Positions 35,333 to 46,972 of a stretch of DNA of 64,000 nucleotides are shown in pieces. The notes under the pieces are model-generated. The model searched no databases. It worked only from the letters and a program-made list of their open reading frames with translations, and was not told the DNA's origin. Within the stretch, counting starts at the first letter, position 1. Each line of letters opens with the position of its first letter. A program made the position numbers and the translations under genes. Location: the NCBI RefSeq assembly GCF_910592395.1, contig NC_088315.1, forward strand, positions 12,092,501 to 12,156,500, in the 5' to 3' direction. Source of the stretch: Lineus longissimus. Taxonomy: Eukaryota > Nemertea > Pilidiophora > Heteronemertea > Lineidae.

Positions 35333-35902
35333 AGTGTCAGGGAGTGGAAGTAAAGATTATGATAGTTTATTCGTGTGGGAATCAGATTATGAATGGTGTC
35401 AGGGAGTGAGAATGAGATTATAAATGGCATCAGGGAATGCGAATCAGATTATGAATGGTGTCAAGGAGTGAGATTTAAGGTTATGAATGGTTTTACCGTG
35501 TAGGTATTAGATTATTAATGGTGTCAGGAAATGGGAATAAGATTGTGAATGGTTTTAGCATGAGGGAATTCGGATTATGAATGGTTTAAGCACGTGGGAT
35601 CAGATTGTGAATGGTTTCAGGGAATGGGAATTTAGATTATGAATAGTCTTAGCATGTGGGGATCACAATATGCATTGTGTCAAATGTGAGGGAGCGGGAA
35701 TTATGATTATGAATAGTCTTAGCATGTGGGAATCAGATTATGGATGTTGTCAGGGAATGGGAATCGAATTATGAATGCAGTCAGGGAACGAAGACTAGAT
35801 TATAAAGGATTTTAGCGTGTGGGAATTATGATTATAAATGGTATTAGCGTGGAGGGATCAGATTATGATTGTTGGCAGTGAGTGCGAATCAGAATACAAA
35901 TG
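35333..35902. repeat. Minisatellite, 30-38-bp degenerate unit
   Basis: About seventeen diverged units built on GGGAATCAGATTATGAATGG with TGTCAGGGAGT or TTTAGCGTGT as alternating second halves. Unit length varies, so it is not a CRISPR array. Confidence 0.85.
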
Positions 35903-36130
35903 TTGAGCTTTCTTAGGCTGGAGAAAATCAGCGGACCGTGCAATCTCGAGACTCGGATCAGACACTTGAGCAGTATATTCTTATTTTACCTGCTACTTCT
36001 TTGCCTAAGATGATTTGTATCCTCAACAGTGGCGTGAAGCAATACTGCCTGGAATAAATCGAGATGCATATTGGTCGATAAGAAATGCTTGAAGGAGCCA
36101 GTTTTGCGAATAACGTTACCCAATACAATA

Positions 36131-36289
36131 CAGTGGAGCCTCCCTTAGCGGACAACCTCTCTATTAAGGACACTAGTTTTGGTCCCAAATTGGTACTCCA
36201 TTCAATTTTACCTCTCTAATCAGAACAAATCTCTATTAAGGACAATATTTGTCAGTCCCGAGGGTGTCCTTAATAGAGAGGTTCTAATG
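36131..36289. mobile_element. pogo/Tigger-like mini-element
   Basis: Starts TACAGTGGAGCCTC and ends GAGGTTCTAATGTA, with TA on both sides. CTCTATTAAGGACA and its complement recur inside. This is the end pattern of pogo-type Tc1/mariner transposons (CAGT...CCTC). 159 bp, no coding capacity. Confidence 0.65.
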
Positions 36290-37393
36290 TATATGAAAGA
36301 AAAATGCGTGCCAAAAAACCATATCAAAATGATTTTCGTCCACCATTGCTTGGATCTATGGTCCCAGTAAGAAACAATTAAAAGGAGGTTTCAGGACAAT
36401 TCAAGTCATTTCCTCAAAATAAATGTTTTGGTTAAAGGGACTAATACCGAACTGTAGGGAGGTTGAGGTATCAATTTCTATTCTAAAACGGCTCATATCA
36501 AACAACCAACACTGTGATTTTAAATGCTTTTAAGTTTTTGACTGCTTCCGTATGCACCAACTCAAGCGGTTTCGGTAGCCTAACCATTACGGTGAATTCA
36601 GAACAAAGCTTCGTTGGCACAAAGTGCACTTAATGCACTGTAAAATTACGGTTCAGTATAAATCTAGAATTTTTTACTTGAGTGCCACGGGTCGTGGTCA
36701 ACCAAGATAGCCAATCTACAATGGAGTTGGAAGAGCGATATAACACAGATTGTCCGAGCAAATGACCAGCGGACTCTGCGGAGATGGGGAAAACGAGAAG
36801 AAAAAGTTAATAGAGTTTAAATTTATAAGTAGCCAATTAGGACTCGGGTCCTCGACCAGCATCAATGGCAGACGTGAGCCACGAGGCTATGTCTACTTGG
36901 CGATAGTCTAAAGTAACATTATATTGAATGAGAGGTGCACATTCCCGACAACATTTCTGATGCGCCCCCTTTTATACTATCATGAAACCAAATTTGGCCG
37001 CAGATTACCCATTATGAATGCTCCCTCCCTATTCTGTTAAACTGCAACCGCACGGTTTTTCCAACAAACCTAGTCATTGTAATAGTGCACAAGGTAAACA
37101 CACCATGAACATGTGCACAAGTAATCATGTACCGCTAGCATTCTGATCTTGAGATACACCTCTTATTCCTCTCGTCAAAGGCGAATCAAAAACAAGAATG
37201 TTGCAATCTTTCTGGGACACCCGGTAGCTAGTCAAGTTTCAACAATGCACTATCGTTAATACGCCTGATTTTGCACTAAATACAGATAAACAACGGGAGT
37301 GTGAAGTTACCAATGATTGATTGACATACGGAGCAGCGTCTTTATCTTTTCTACGCTGATCTTTTATGGTTGATCGCTGCTGCATTATCAGAA
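36290..37393. other. Stretch without a supportable gene
   Basis: No exon, TIR pair or tandem structure that I can support. Confidence 0.45.
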
Positions 37394-37951
37394 CTAGCAT
37401 AATACCCGTGGCGCGGGTTGTTTTAGGGTGTTGGCTTACTGTGGGGTTGGGGCAATTTGGGTGAAATGAAATGATATGTCTGGGGGTTGTGATGTTGTCT
37501 TGATTTTGATGATTGGGACAATCTGGGTGATATGGGTTGATTGGTCTGAGGGGTTGTGACCGGAAAAATCAAACTCCACTCCATTTTGACGAACTATTTC
37601 GCGAATGGTGAAGAGGCAATGGCGTAAAGTGACGAACTTAGTACAACAAATACCGCGAGCATAGTGGGTGGCAGCACCAGACGGAGGAAGTAGTTCGCCT
37701 AGGGTTTTTTCGACACCCTCCGCACGGACTCCACTCGTTCCGGAACACTCACTTACTTGTTAATCTGCAGTGGTTAGCCTGTTTTTGTTGCAGTAAAGAA
37801 ATGTTAATCGGGATTTTATATCATATTTTATATTTGCCCCGGGTATTCATATAGGGAGCTGTGCGCTACATTGCGCCCAGAACTTGGGTCGGGTTAGGCG
37901 GTTTTGTTATTATGTGACGTGTATCACGTGATGAATTCCCATACGTTACTT
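37394..37951 (-). mobile_element. Helitron-like repeat, copy 2
   Basis: The same minus-strand end as copy 1 (hairpin ACCCG-CGCCA-CGGGT, then CTAG at 37394-37397, host T next). It lacks about 130 bp present in copy 1. Two copies ending at the same CTAG with unrelated flanks support a real element boundary on this side. Confidence 0.5.
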
Positions 37952-39160
37952 CGAAAAATTAAGAGCGATTAACAACGTAAGGTGAAAGAGTACGACCAAA
38001 ATAAAGGGGGGAAATTGCGGAGATGGATGAATGCTTCAAGCATAGTGGACCCAATACTTTTCCGGCTTATTTTTGTATAATCCCACACTTTAATAGATGG
38101 CCCCTTATGCAAATCAGACCTGCTGAAATGGCCCCTGATGTTAATGAGTATGCCCATATATAGAAAGAACAAAAAATGCTATTTTTCCGAGATCGCTGCA
38201 AAGTTTACCCATTTAACCCGGCGAAGACCATCCTCCATATCAACCACGACTTTCAGGACAAGTTTCGAGGTCATCCGATCTGAACTGACGGAGGAGATGT
38301 GTGACAAACTATTTCAGTTCTACATCCATTATAGTAAGCCCCCCTTTAGGAGGGGCTCTTAAGATACACGTGTGTGCGGGAGTAGATAATGTAAATGAAT
38401 GATGAGAAATAAAGAGAGATTGTATATCCTACAAACAATTTTTTTTGGTATTTTTCTGAATTAACTCCGTTGAGTTTACCGATTTCTCCGCGATCTTCCG
38501 GTGGTGGTTGCTATCCCATTGGTTGAAATTAATTTAAATCTTCATGGGAATTCGCTACATCATATGCCTAAGAAATTGGCCAATTATATTAATATTTTTA
38601 TCAGAGAAATATCCGTCCTAAATAATGACAGAAAAGGGTGGTTTATTTCAATTTTGTGTCGACATGATCGAGGTCACGTGACATAAAAACAAAACAATCG
38701 CACACACCCGTCCAAAAAAGGCACTTTAAGAAAAACAAATACGTTTTTCCAGCTTAAAACCACACTGACGACTAAGTTATATTGGTCTACTGCCCAAATC
38801 TGAAGTATCAAATTGAATCACAAACTAGAACTAGCTCTATTTAGCTATAGTTGCGTGAAAAATTCGGGTGAGCGACGTACATTCTGTACCCTAGCGGCCA
38901 ATAATTAAACTACTTTCAGCCGTCTGCTCCGGTCTCGTTAGGGAGTTTTTCCCAAATGTACGCGATGATGACGTGCCCCATTAACAGGACGTAACATCTA
39001 TTTTAAAATGCCTTTCGAAAGTGAATGCATGAGGACAACCCATTTGTGTCGTATATCACTGGAAACGCCCGATTCCCGTGAATAAGGTCAATCACAATGT
39101 ATTACATTACCAAAACAAAAATGTGTCGGAAGGAACTATATGGATGCAGGTCCCATCGCA
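37952..39160. other. Stretch without a supportable gene
   Basis: No recognisable exon. Contains dispersed-repeat copy 2 at 39004-39078. Confidence 0.45.
39004..39078. repeat. Dispersed repeat, copy 2
   Basis: Counterpart of 12146-12222. The central block is nearly identical, while the flanking arm has changed (GCCTTTCG for GCGTTTCAC), which weakens the hairpin. Confidence 0.65.
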
Positions 39161-39376
39161 CCCCCCCCCCCCAGCAGTATGACACAGAAGGGCTAGTTGA
39201 CTGTTCACCGGGGGGGTTTGGGGGGAGCTTCCCCCCAACGCACTGGTAAAAACCTATGTCGACGGAGGGGGGTTTGGGGGGTGTCCCCCCATTGTAACAG
39301 CTGTAGTTGTTAGAGCTTGCACTTAACATATGCTCGTAGGGGGGTTCGGGGGAGCTCCCCCGACCTAAAGGGGGGC
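39160..39376. repeat. Three G-rich hairpins in tandem
   Basis: The pattern GGGGGTTTGGGGGG, short spacer, CCCCCC occurs near 39208-39237, 39266-39291 and 39341-39363, after a C-tract at 39162-39172. Each can form a GC hairpin; the G-runs could also form quadruplexes. Spacing about 58-75 bp. Confidence 0.65.
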
Positions 39377-41448
39377 TCACTAAGTTCTTGACTTTACATA
39401 TTAGTGATTTGGAGCAAATCAGAATTCATTATACAACTACATAGTTGATAAATTGGTTTGCAGATGGCGCTTTGCGACTTCCGTAAGAGTTTTGGAAAGT
39501 GACGAATCGGTCCATCTAAATTATCGGCGAAGACACACCTGTTCTGTTTAGACCTTTCACCGGGCTCCTGCAACCAATCACTACAGCCGAGCGGAGGGTC
39601 GGGGTTCCCTCGGGGGAGGGGATCAAAGACACGCCCCTTGGAAATTTGTGTCTCATTTTCACCATGGTAAATCCACAATTCGCCATGGTGAACTGTCTTC
39701 ACTTCCTTATGGTGAATTTGTTACCGCCGCGTGCCTTCAGCGGGTCCAACAGCGTGTGGGGAATTGGTCCGCAAAATTTGCTTACGCCATGACGACATTC
39801 TTTTCTGAAGGATCCTTGCGGATCGCTTCTTTCTTCGACTAATAATTTGTTACAGGCAGCTTGCCTGGGGTGCTAAATGTGTTAATGTCCTCGATAATTG
39901 CACCAAGTTTCTGTAAGTATGAATAAAATGGTATAGTTCGGCCTACTTTGGTCACAAATAGAGTTTTTCTGGCGATGCCGCTTAGCCCTGGACGCCAGCG
40001 TGGTTGGGACATGTGTCTTCAGTCTTCGACTGTCTGTATTGCTATTATTCTAGTAACTTGATCGATCATCTCATGATTATAAGGACTATAGGTTGTTTAT
40101 TTGTGATTCTGATGTTAAAATGAGTGATCATTGTCTGTAGAATACTGTATAAAAGCGTTTTGCTGATATTGTCTCAGCTCCGACATCCCTTGCGGTTCTA
40201 CTACCTCATGGTGTAGTAGTTCCATTGTCTTCTCGTAGATGGCAGCACCGTCCGGGACGTCTGCTAGCTTTGTCTTCAAGGTTGTGACTTTGTCCTTCTT
40301 TGGATGAAGTGCTGTTTTTGCTACCTGAATGGTATTGTTTAGGCTTTTAGCTTATGCCTGTCTGTAATTTGTGTATTTTCAGTGAACCCTCACATGATCC
40401 TCAAGTGTTTACCTCACCATTCCTCAGCTGAAATCTCACCTGTTAGAAGCGTCATCTTCACGTCAACTTCACTTCGAATATTCAACCCTCAACTCACCTT
40501 ACCTGATGTACCTTGCCATATATGTTGTTGTTTTAATAAATTTACGAGGAGTTTACAAGACTTGGACTGGAATTTTCGTTTATCTAGGTGGACTTAGATA
40601 TCGCTAACAGCCTACTAGCCTAGGTTGTCCTGATGTGATTGGACGCCCGTGTGACGGCGCTCACAGAATTGGGACGGTGAAATACCATGTTAAATCTACA
40701 TTCACCACATGGTGAGCATGGTAAACTCTGATTTCACTATGGCGAACGTTGAATCTGTGATAATTTTCGTCATGACCACTGCACAACTTGCTGACGCAAA
40801 CGCTTTGTCTATCTAAATTACAGTGTAAACGTATAGCCCTGGACGAAAGTCTGCTTAATATCTAGCTAGAATTGAATATCGGTGAAATTAGAGCATCTGG
40901 GACCGATTTTGACTCAAATCGACATATAATGCTCGCACGATGTCCAGGTCTAACACAAAACAGTACTTAACCTATGTACATGTATAGGCCGGCCTCGTAT
41001 CTCATTGACTTGAAACTGAGTTGTTCTTGATTTAGTTGTGGTTTCCTCTTGGCCTGGAGCAGTGTCCTTCCCGATTTGCAGTGTGACGGATGAAGATTGT
41101 GCAACACAGACCCTTGACATACAAAACCATAGAGAAAATTTAAAGCGCATAAAGAGTCCTTTGTCCTCGCTAGGATATCAAACTGTCACACTGGTCCTAG
41201 GCTTAAAGGCCGGGTCACCACAGTTTGTTCCTGAGGGCAGGACTGGCGTATCGAGAGCCGAGGACGGGTTTTATGTATAGATTGTGACACACATACCGAT
41301 CGCGATTTTAAAAAGGGAGCTTCACTATCTGAAAGTATACATTTATTTTCTGTATTGGGGGGCTTCTTTTGTAATGATGAACCCGGAAGCTCAATATATG
41401 TTTCAATTGGATTGATCTCATTTTGAAAGATGTACAAATGTATAGTGT
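39377..41448. other. Gene-free stretch with a possible solo LTR
   Basis: No exon. From about 39872 (TGTTAATGTCC) to about 40673 (GGCGCTCACA) the sequence has TG...CA ends, a TATA-like GTATAAAAGCG at 40148 and AATAAA near 40537, in promoter-polyA order. This could be a solo LTR of about 800 bp, but no 5-bp duplication is visible. Confidence 0.25.
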
Positions 41449-41464
41449 GGTCCTGAGAAGGACC
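41449..41464 (-). promoter_or_regulatory. Histone mRNA 3' stem-loop
   Basis: On the minus strand GGTCCTTCTCAGGACC followed by AC forms the 6-bp stem, 4-nt loop of replication-dependent histone mRNAs, bound by SLBP and used instead of a poly(A) tail. It lies 43 bp downstream of the H1 stop, the normal place. A purine-rich U7-binding element is not obvious. Confidence 0.85.
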
Positions 41465-41507
41465 GTTGCACTGACTACTGACGTAGACAGTATGAAGCAG
41501 AATCGGT

Positions 41508-42038
41508 TTACTTCTTGGCGGGTTTCTTGGCAGCCTTCTTGCCGGGTTTAGCTGCTTTTGGTTTAGTGGTTTTCTTGGCTGGTTTGGCGACTTTCTTGGC
41601 TTTTGCTAGAGATTTGGTCGTCTTCTTGACACTCTTCTTTGACTTGTCAGCAGGTTACTTTTAGGCAGACATGGCTTCCGTGGCCTTTGGTTTCTTGTCC
41701 TTCTTAGGGGTCTTGGCGGCTGGTTTCTTTGCGGCTGTTGGTTTCTTGGCCTTGGGTTTCTATGGTTCCTTCCGGCTTCGCCTCGTCCGATCGATTGAAA
41801 CAGGCTTTGACTTTGACCAGGACGCCTTTCTCTACACCGTTCTTCCGTGCCAAATTAAAAGCTTTGGTGTTTTTGTACGAGAAATTGGCAAGGAGATATT
41901 TCTTGATCGCTGCCAGAGACAACCTGTGCGTTCGTTCAATGCAGCGACGGCTTTCTTCACCATCTCCAAAGTTGGTAGGTGATCAGCAGACTTTCTTGGC
42001 TTGGTTGTTGTTTGGCAGCAGGGTCGGGGTAAAAGCAT
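41508..42038 (-). pseudogene. Histone H1 linker-histone pseudogene
   Basis: Linker histone H1 binds nucleosome entry-exit DNA. From ATG (42036-42038) the minus strand gives a short N-tail and globular winged-helix start (KSADHLPTLEMVKKAVAAL), then after a frame shift near 41925 the rest of the domain (LSLAAIKKYLLANF, GVEKGVLVKVKACF). After a second shift near 41765 a Lys/Ala/Pro tail follows (KKPAAKTPKKDKKP). Stops cut the tail near 41650-41670, before the final KKPAKK and TAA at 41508-41510. At about 175 codons it is a little short for H1. The intact stem-loop downstream shows it derives from a replication-dependent histone gene. Confidence 0.85.
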
Positions 42039-42739
42039 ATGTCATTCTGATGATGATATAACGTAAATTTCAAATAAAACGTGATAGACACAAGTCGTGG
42101 ATTTTGTTGGCAATTTGCCGACGTACGAGAAGGCACATAAGTTAGGTAATCAGGCACGCGCTATACGTACACTCCGTACGTAGTGGACCGGCCTCGTTCC
42201 TCAACCAAATTAGGATGACGCAATGGGCTGCCCAGGGGGTTTAGCAAAAATAATTCATGTTCCGGTTTGCCACAAAATGTGGTTTATCTTCCTGAGTTAC
42301 TCTGCGAAAAAAAAGTGGAATTGTTCCTTAGTAGAAAAAATTATTATCAACAAGACAATGTTAGCACCAAGTTCTCTACCTGAATGCCTTTATTATTGAC
42401 TTGCATGTTGTGGTTGGTTTTGTAAGGCCCTTTGGTCATGTCAGACTTAGCACTAACTATATCCCTCGTACAAGCGTGAATCGTTTCGACCAACTGTGAG
42501 ATGTGAGAGACCCCTATTGGCGGATTTGTGTGACTTTATCTTGCCTGCCTAGCTGCTGCCTATATTGCCCCTTTAAACTTGTTTTTTTAAAGAATTCCAT
42601 TGGTCGTTTTGAAAACGATGATTCTACAGATACCCTAGGCGGCCAAAAGCCTACTTCTGGTGTTATTCTTGTAATGTACGCCAGTAGCAAGTGCGGAGGG
42701 CAACTATTTTGGTGACAAATAATTCTATGTTCAATATTA
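42039..42739. other. Stretch without a supportable gene
   Basis: Upstream of the H1 relic. No clear H1 promoter box or TATA was recognised. Confidence 0.4.
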
Positions 42740-43134
42740 GCCCGTTCTACACGAGGACAGTTGGATCCGGCTTCGAGCCAGCTCGAGGCGGGTCAGGATT
42801 GACAGAAGTGACCTGACCCGAGGCGCGTTAGCACTGCAATCTCGAGTCACTTGAGGCGGGTTGGAGCCACTTCAAGACGCTTAATCTCTCGTGTAGAACC
42901 GATCTGGCCTCGAGTCACTTTGCGCACGGTACTAAAATCGAGTCGTGCGGTATATAGCAGTTCATGAAAACACGCGCCACCATGCGACGGGTTAGTGGTT
43001 TAAGTGGCCTGAACTGACCTGGGGCCGGCGATTTGATCCGTCTCCGTGTAGACAGCGCAAAGCCAGTTACAGGTGATCCGGCTTCAAGTGGCTCGAGGTG
43101 AGGAGGGCTAAAACCGTCCTCGTGTAAAAGCAAC
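42740..43134. mobile_element. Non-autonomous element, TACACGAGGAC ends
   Basis: The left end (TTAGCCCGTTCTACACGAGG) and the reverse complement of the right end (TTAGTTGCTTTTACACGAGG) agree over about 26 bp. Inside, CTCGAG/GGCGGGT words and CGTGTAGAAC recur. Superfamily not determined. Confidence 0.5.
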
Positions 43135-44116
43135 TAATAACAGCTCATTCAGAGCGCATTGATCCGACGGAATGTTTATTGCTGTTTTATCCTTTGTTAT
43201 GATGTTATGATGTTTAGGTGCCGTAATTATCATGCAATTATTTGAAGGAGGTAATATTTCACCAACATTTTGTGAGAAGTTCATTCTGTAAGGACTGAAT
43301 AAAGCATTTAGTATCATAAAGGAATAGGCCTATCATGCCATTGGGTATTTCAAAACGTACTACGTGCACGGCGGCGTCACGTAATTGTACGATCAGAAAA
43401 CGCATGAAGTTTAAAACTTGAATGATGTACATTTATTTAAACAGTCCTGTTGTGTAAACAAATTATAGGCTAATGATTCTTTTAAACTTTAAGTATGGAA
43501 TATTTTTCAAAAATCAAAATAGCGTTGTTGATTCATTAGAGGGCTTGGTAGTGTGAGCAAGTCTTCCCACTTTACTAACCATTTTTCTTCTTCAAACGAT
43601 GGTTGTTGGCATGAACAAAACAAAGGATGAATCTTGGGTTTGGATTAAAACAATCCTAACCCGGCATTCTTGTTTTGACCGGTCCTCGAAAGACAAATTT
43701 GGAATAAATTGAAATCGTGTGCTTAAACACCACTGAGCTCCCTCAACGTGCGATACCGTAATTATAAGAAAACGAAAACAAGGCACAGAAAAAGTGAAAG
43801 TCAGTGGGGTGGGGGGGGGGGCAGTGAAAAAATGATTGCCATTGCTGCAACACTAGAACGGAACAATCCAAAAGAGAGATACAGCAAAGTCTTCATAGAG
43901 AAGAACGATTTGTAACGTTCACATCAGACTTTTTAGTAATTATCACTGTTATACAGAGTGGATATAATTAATTAAACTCCCAGAATAACATCGAACATGG
44001 TAGTAGCACACTTTGCCCGGTTTTCACCCAGTTTTGTCAGTTTTCGCAATGCCTTGAAGAAATTAAGCGCTGAATTTGCCGAGCGTTAGGTTAGGCATCC
44101 ATTTCTGCCAGAGATA
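43135..44116. other. Stretch without a supportable gene
   Basis: G-tract at 43806-43821; otherwise nothing I can support. Confidence 0.4.
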
Positions 44117-44589
44117 GTCCGGGAGCTGAGCGACTTTTATTTTACATGCAAGCTACAAATGATTTGAATGTGTTGAGGGATAGAGTACGCCTACCTGACC
44201 TCTAGAAACCCAATTCTGAAGTTTTTTCTCCAGTGGTGGGTGTAGGATCGAGATTTTTGTTAATGGCTTCATCATTGGACCACGAATGGGAGTTCTGTAT
44301 AGGAGCACAAGCATCAATGTACACGTTATTATTGAAAGGTTGGATTTAGACCTCACCATTTTTTCCGAATATGCCTACTTAAAAAAAACAAGTATCAGAA
44401 ATCTTTAAAAAAAGAAATCACAAATGAATGGTATCAGGTCCCCTCCGGATCATGGGAGGGGACCTGATAACATTCATTTATTGGTGGGGGGATGTCCTGG
44501 GAGGGGGGGGGGATCAAATGAGTGGCCTCTTAATTACCATGCATGAATCAGCTTAAAATTCACACAACTTTTTATCTTTTATTTTCAGA

Positions 44590-44983
44590 TAATGTTCTCG
44601 TGTGGGAAGTAGGCGACAAATTAGATGAGCTGAAGAGGAAGTGCGCCGAATTAAACGCCCAATTCTCCTCTGTGACAACCGTCAAGTTTCATGTCGACTT
44701 CCAGCAATCTGAGCCGAAAGATCATGAAGATGCCGCCGGGGAACTGTCAGCAAGGGCTGTGGCAGTGTACATCGAGGGCATAGAGTCAAAGCGGAAGTCG
44801 AAGAAATGAAAGAAGTCTTCTAAGAAGACCAGCAATGCCCCAAACTCTGAAAGTGACATGGGGTGTAAATGCTATTGCCCGGTCACAGCATGCCTTTCTC
44901 GTACAGGAGCTTAAGAACTCGAAAATCAAGGAAATACTGATGTTGGCAGAGCTTGAGGAGATTCGTGGGAAGGACAGCACTCA
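44590..44983 (+). pseudogene. Second Harbinger ORF, Myb-like partner candidate
   Basis: An exon starts after a TTTTATTTTCAG acceptor at 44589 and encodes a coiled, charged region (DKLDELKRKCAELNAQ, later AVYIEGIESKRKSKK). After a stop at 44807-44809 the sequence becomes open again in another frame (FLVQELKNSKIKEILMLAEL) up to a GTAAGT donor at 44984. Place and composition fit the DNA-binding partner of a Harbinger transposase, but no Myb tryptophans are seen. Confidence 0.4.
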
Positions 44984-45399
44984 TGTAAGTGAACAATGAA
45001 CGATGAACAATGAACTGTTGAACAGTTGAACAAAGGATTATTGAAAGAGTTAAAATTGGTTGATAAATATTTTATTAATTGACTAGAGTTTTAAACAAAT
45101 TGTAAATACAATTAAATGTTGATCCATTTATGCGATAATCATTTTCAGTATTATCTTGAATTGTTCTGACTGCAGTATTGCATGTTGGAGAATACTGACA
45201 GAGTAAGAACCCTATTGTGTAACATAAAGTAGTTTATAACTATATTTTCAAATGTTTTTGAATATTATGGCCAAGAGCTTATTCCACTTCTCTGTCACAT
45301 TAATTCATTGACTCATTTCATTGCATGAGGTCTTCTACTGACGGTTCAGTCTCTTGTACATGGATCATACTTTTGCTATAACCCATGGCCATATCCCAT

Positions 45400-46972
45400 T
45401 GCTCAAAAGAATGTGTTTGGCACATATTCCCTAGCGGCTCGTCCATTCTGATGTCCTTGATAGACCTCCTCCTCATCACTACTGCTGTCATTGCTACTGC
45501 TGCTGTCATTATCACCACTGTCCTTTAGTATGTGCAGCCGCCTGTCTACACAAATGTTGTGAAGTACCCCACAAGCAACTATTAGGCCTATGTTACATAC
45601 CCGGTCTGGCTGCATGCGTGTCCCCCCTTTTAATACATGGAATCTTCGTTTCATAATCCCAAAGGTCCGTTCGATTATATTTCGGCATCTGATTTGGGCT
45701 GTATTGTACTGTCTCTGACTTGGGGTCCCTGGGTTGAGATATATGGTGTCAGCAAATATGGTTTACATGGGTAGCCACTGTCCCCCAGCAGATAGCCTTG
45801 AAGTGCATTCCTCTCTAGGTGCTGGGCAATCTCACTCTCTCTGAAGATATGGCTGTCATGGGTTGCCCCTAGTTAGCGCGCTACTCTGTTGGTGAGCTTT
45901 TCTGAAAATATAGATTGAAAACATATTGTCAGATTAGCAGCAAAAAGCTTCAATTACGTTATTTATCCATCACAATTAACAATAATTGAAAAAAGGCCAC
46001 AGGGTGCATGTTACTATGTGACAGTGACACTCTGTATATCATATTTAAAATTCATCAGTTTATTCATTAGGTACACCCCTTATTAAGTTTGGTGAGGGGT
46101 AGATAGGTAGGTTACATACCAAACCCAGATCTCACCTGGTCATGTCATTAATTTGAAATCGGTGAGTGTTGTGTTTTTGGCTGAAGATTTACTCAGTCAG
46201 TCACTGATCAGCCATGCAGTTGATGCTGTACAGTGTACTGTGTGCTGGCCTACACACACTACAGAGAAACAAACACTGCCGACAGCATATAACAGGCCAG
46301 TCTAAAGACAGTGGCCGAGAAAACTCTTCTCTCTCTCTCTCGGGGGGGGGGGGGGGGAGTAGCTATAGGATGCTACTCGCCTTCATGATTGCAAATGCCC
46401 TGTACATTTATTGAGTAGAAATGCTTCCTTCAAAAAAAGGCAGCCTCATACAGCATTTAGGTGAGCCATGGCCTCAGCAACTTCTCTGGTGGATAGGGGG
46501 CTTGGATTTTGATGTGGGTCCCATCCACACATCCAATGACGTTTGGAAATCTGTGTTTCTCCATAAATGTTTGCTTGATGTGTCTTCGCTCCCCTGCATC
46601 AGGCCACCTGATGAACCTGTCTTTTTGTTCCACCAGGGATGCAGCCACCGTTTGGATGATTCTCGATACAGTCCCCTTATCTATGCCAAAAATGTCACCA
46701 ACATCGTCCAGAAAAGATCCGGATGCAAAGAATTTGAGGGCGACCAACACCTGTGTTTCCACATTCGGGCTGTGATTTTTGTCCGTATCCCTCATCAAAT
46801 CATCCCTCACCAAGTCACAGAAGAAATGTATGCCTTCAGAATTGAATCTATACTTTTTCTGCAATTTTATCTCACTAAATTCCTCCAACGGCAATGGTCT
46901 GTGGCGGAAATTACGCTGAAATCTGCGATTTTGAGCTGGAAAGTCCAGGAGCAGCATCCTTTGCGCAGCCAT
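45400..46972 (-). pseudogene. HARBI1/PIF-type transposase, disrupted
   Basis: A DDE transposase of the PIF/Harbinger family. ATG at 46970-46972. The first exon (to about 46457) has the helix-turn-helix-like region (LVALKFFASGSFLDDVGDIF, GIDKGTVSRIIQ) and the first catalytic Asp in VIGCVDGTHIKI. After a probable intron (acceptor near 45907) come [11 protein letters not shown], the second Asp in LLGDSGYP (about 45780) and the Glu in NIIERTFG (about 45675), then MKRRFHVLKGG and an acidic serine-rich tail. A segment between the first Asp and HDSHIF is missing or unrecognisable, and one base is lost near 45735, so it is inactive as written. Confidence 0.8.

Noticed and set aside
35333-35902. CRISPR-like array
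   Set aside because: Units are degenerate, vary in length and have no unique spacers between constant repeats; the DNA is metazoan. It is a minisatellite.
41671-42061. Plus-strand frames with hydrophobic composition
   Set aside because: They are the antisense of the lysine/alanine-rich H1 tail, which mimics membrane-like residues.
43806-43821. Long G-runs here and at 14990, 15152 and 46342 as structured elements
   Set aside because: Simple homopolymer runs, prone to sequencing error, with no flanking structure.
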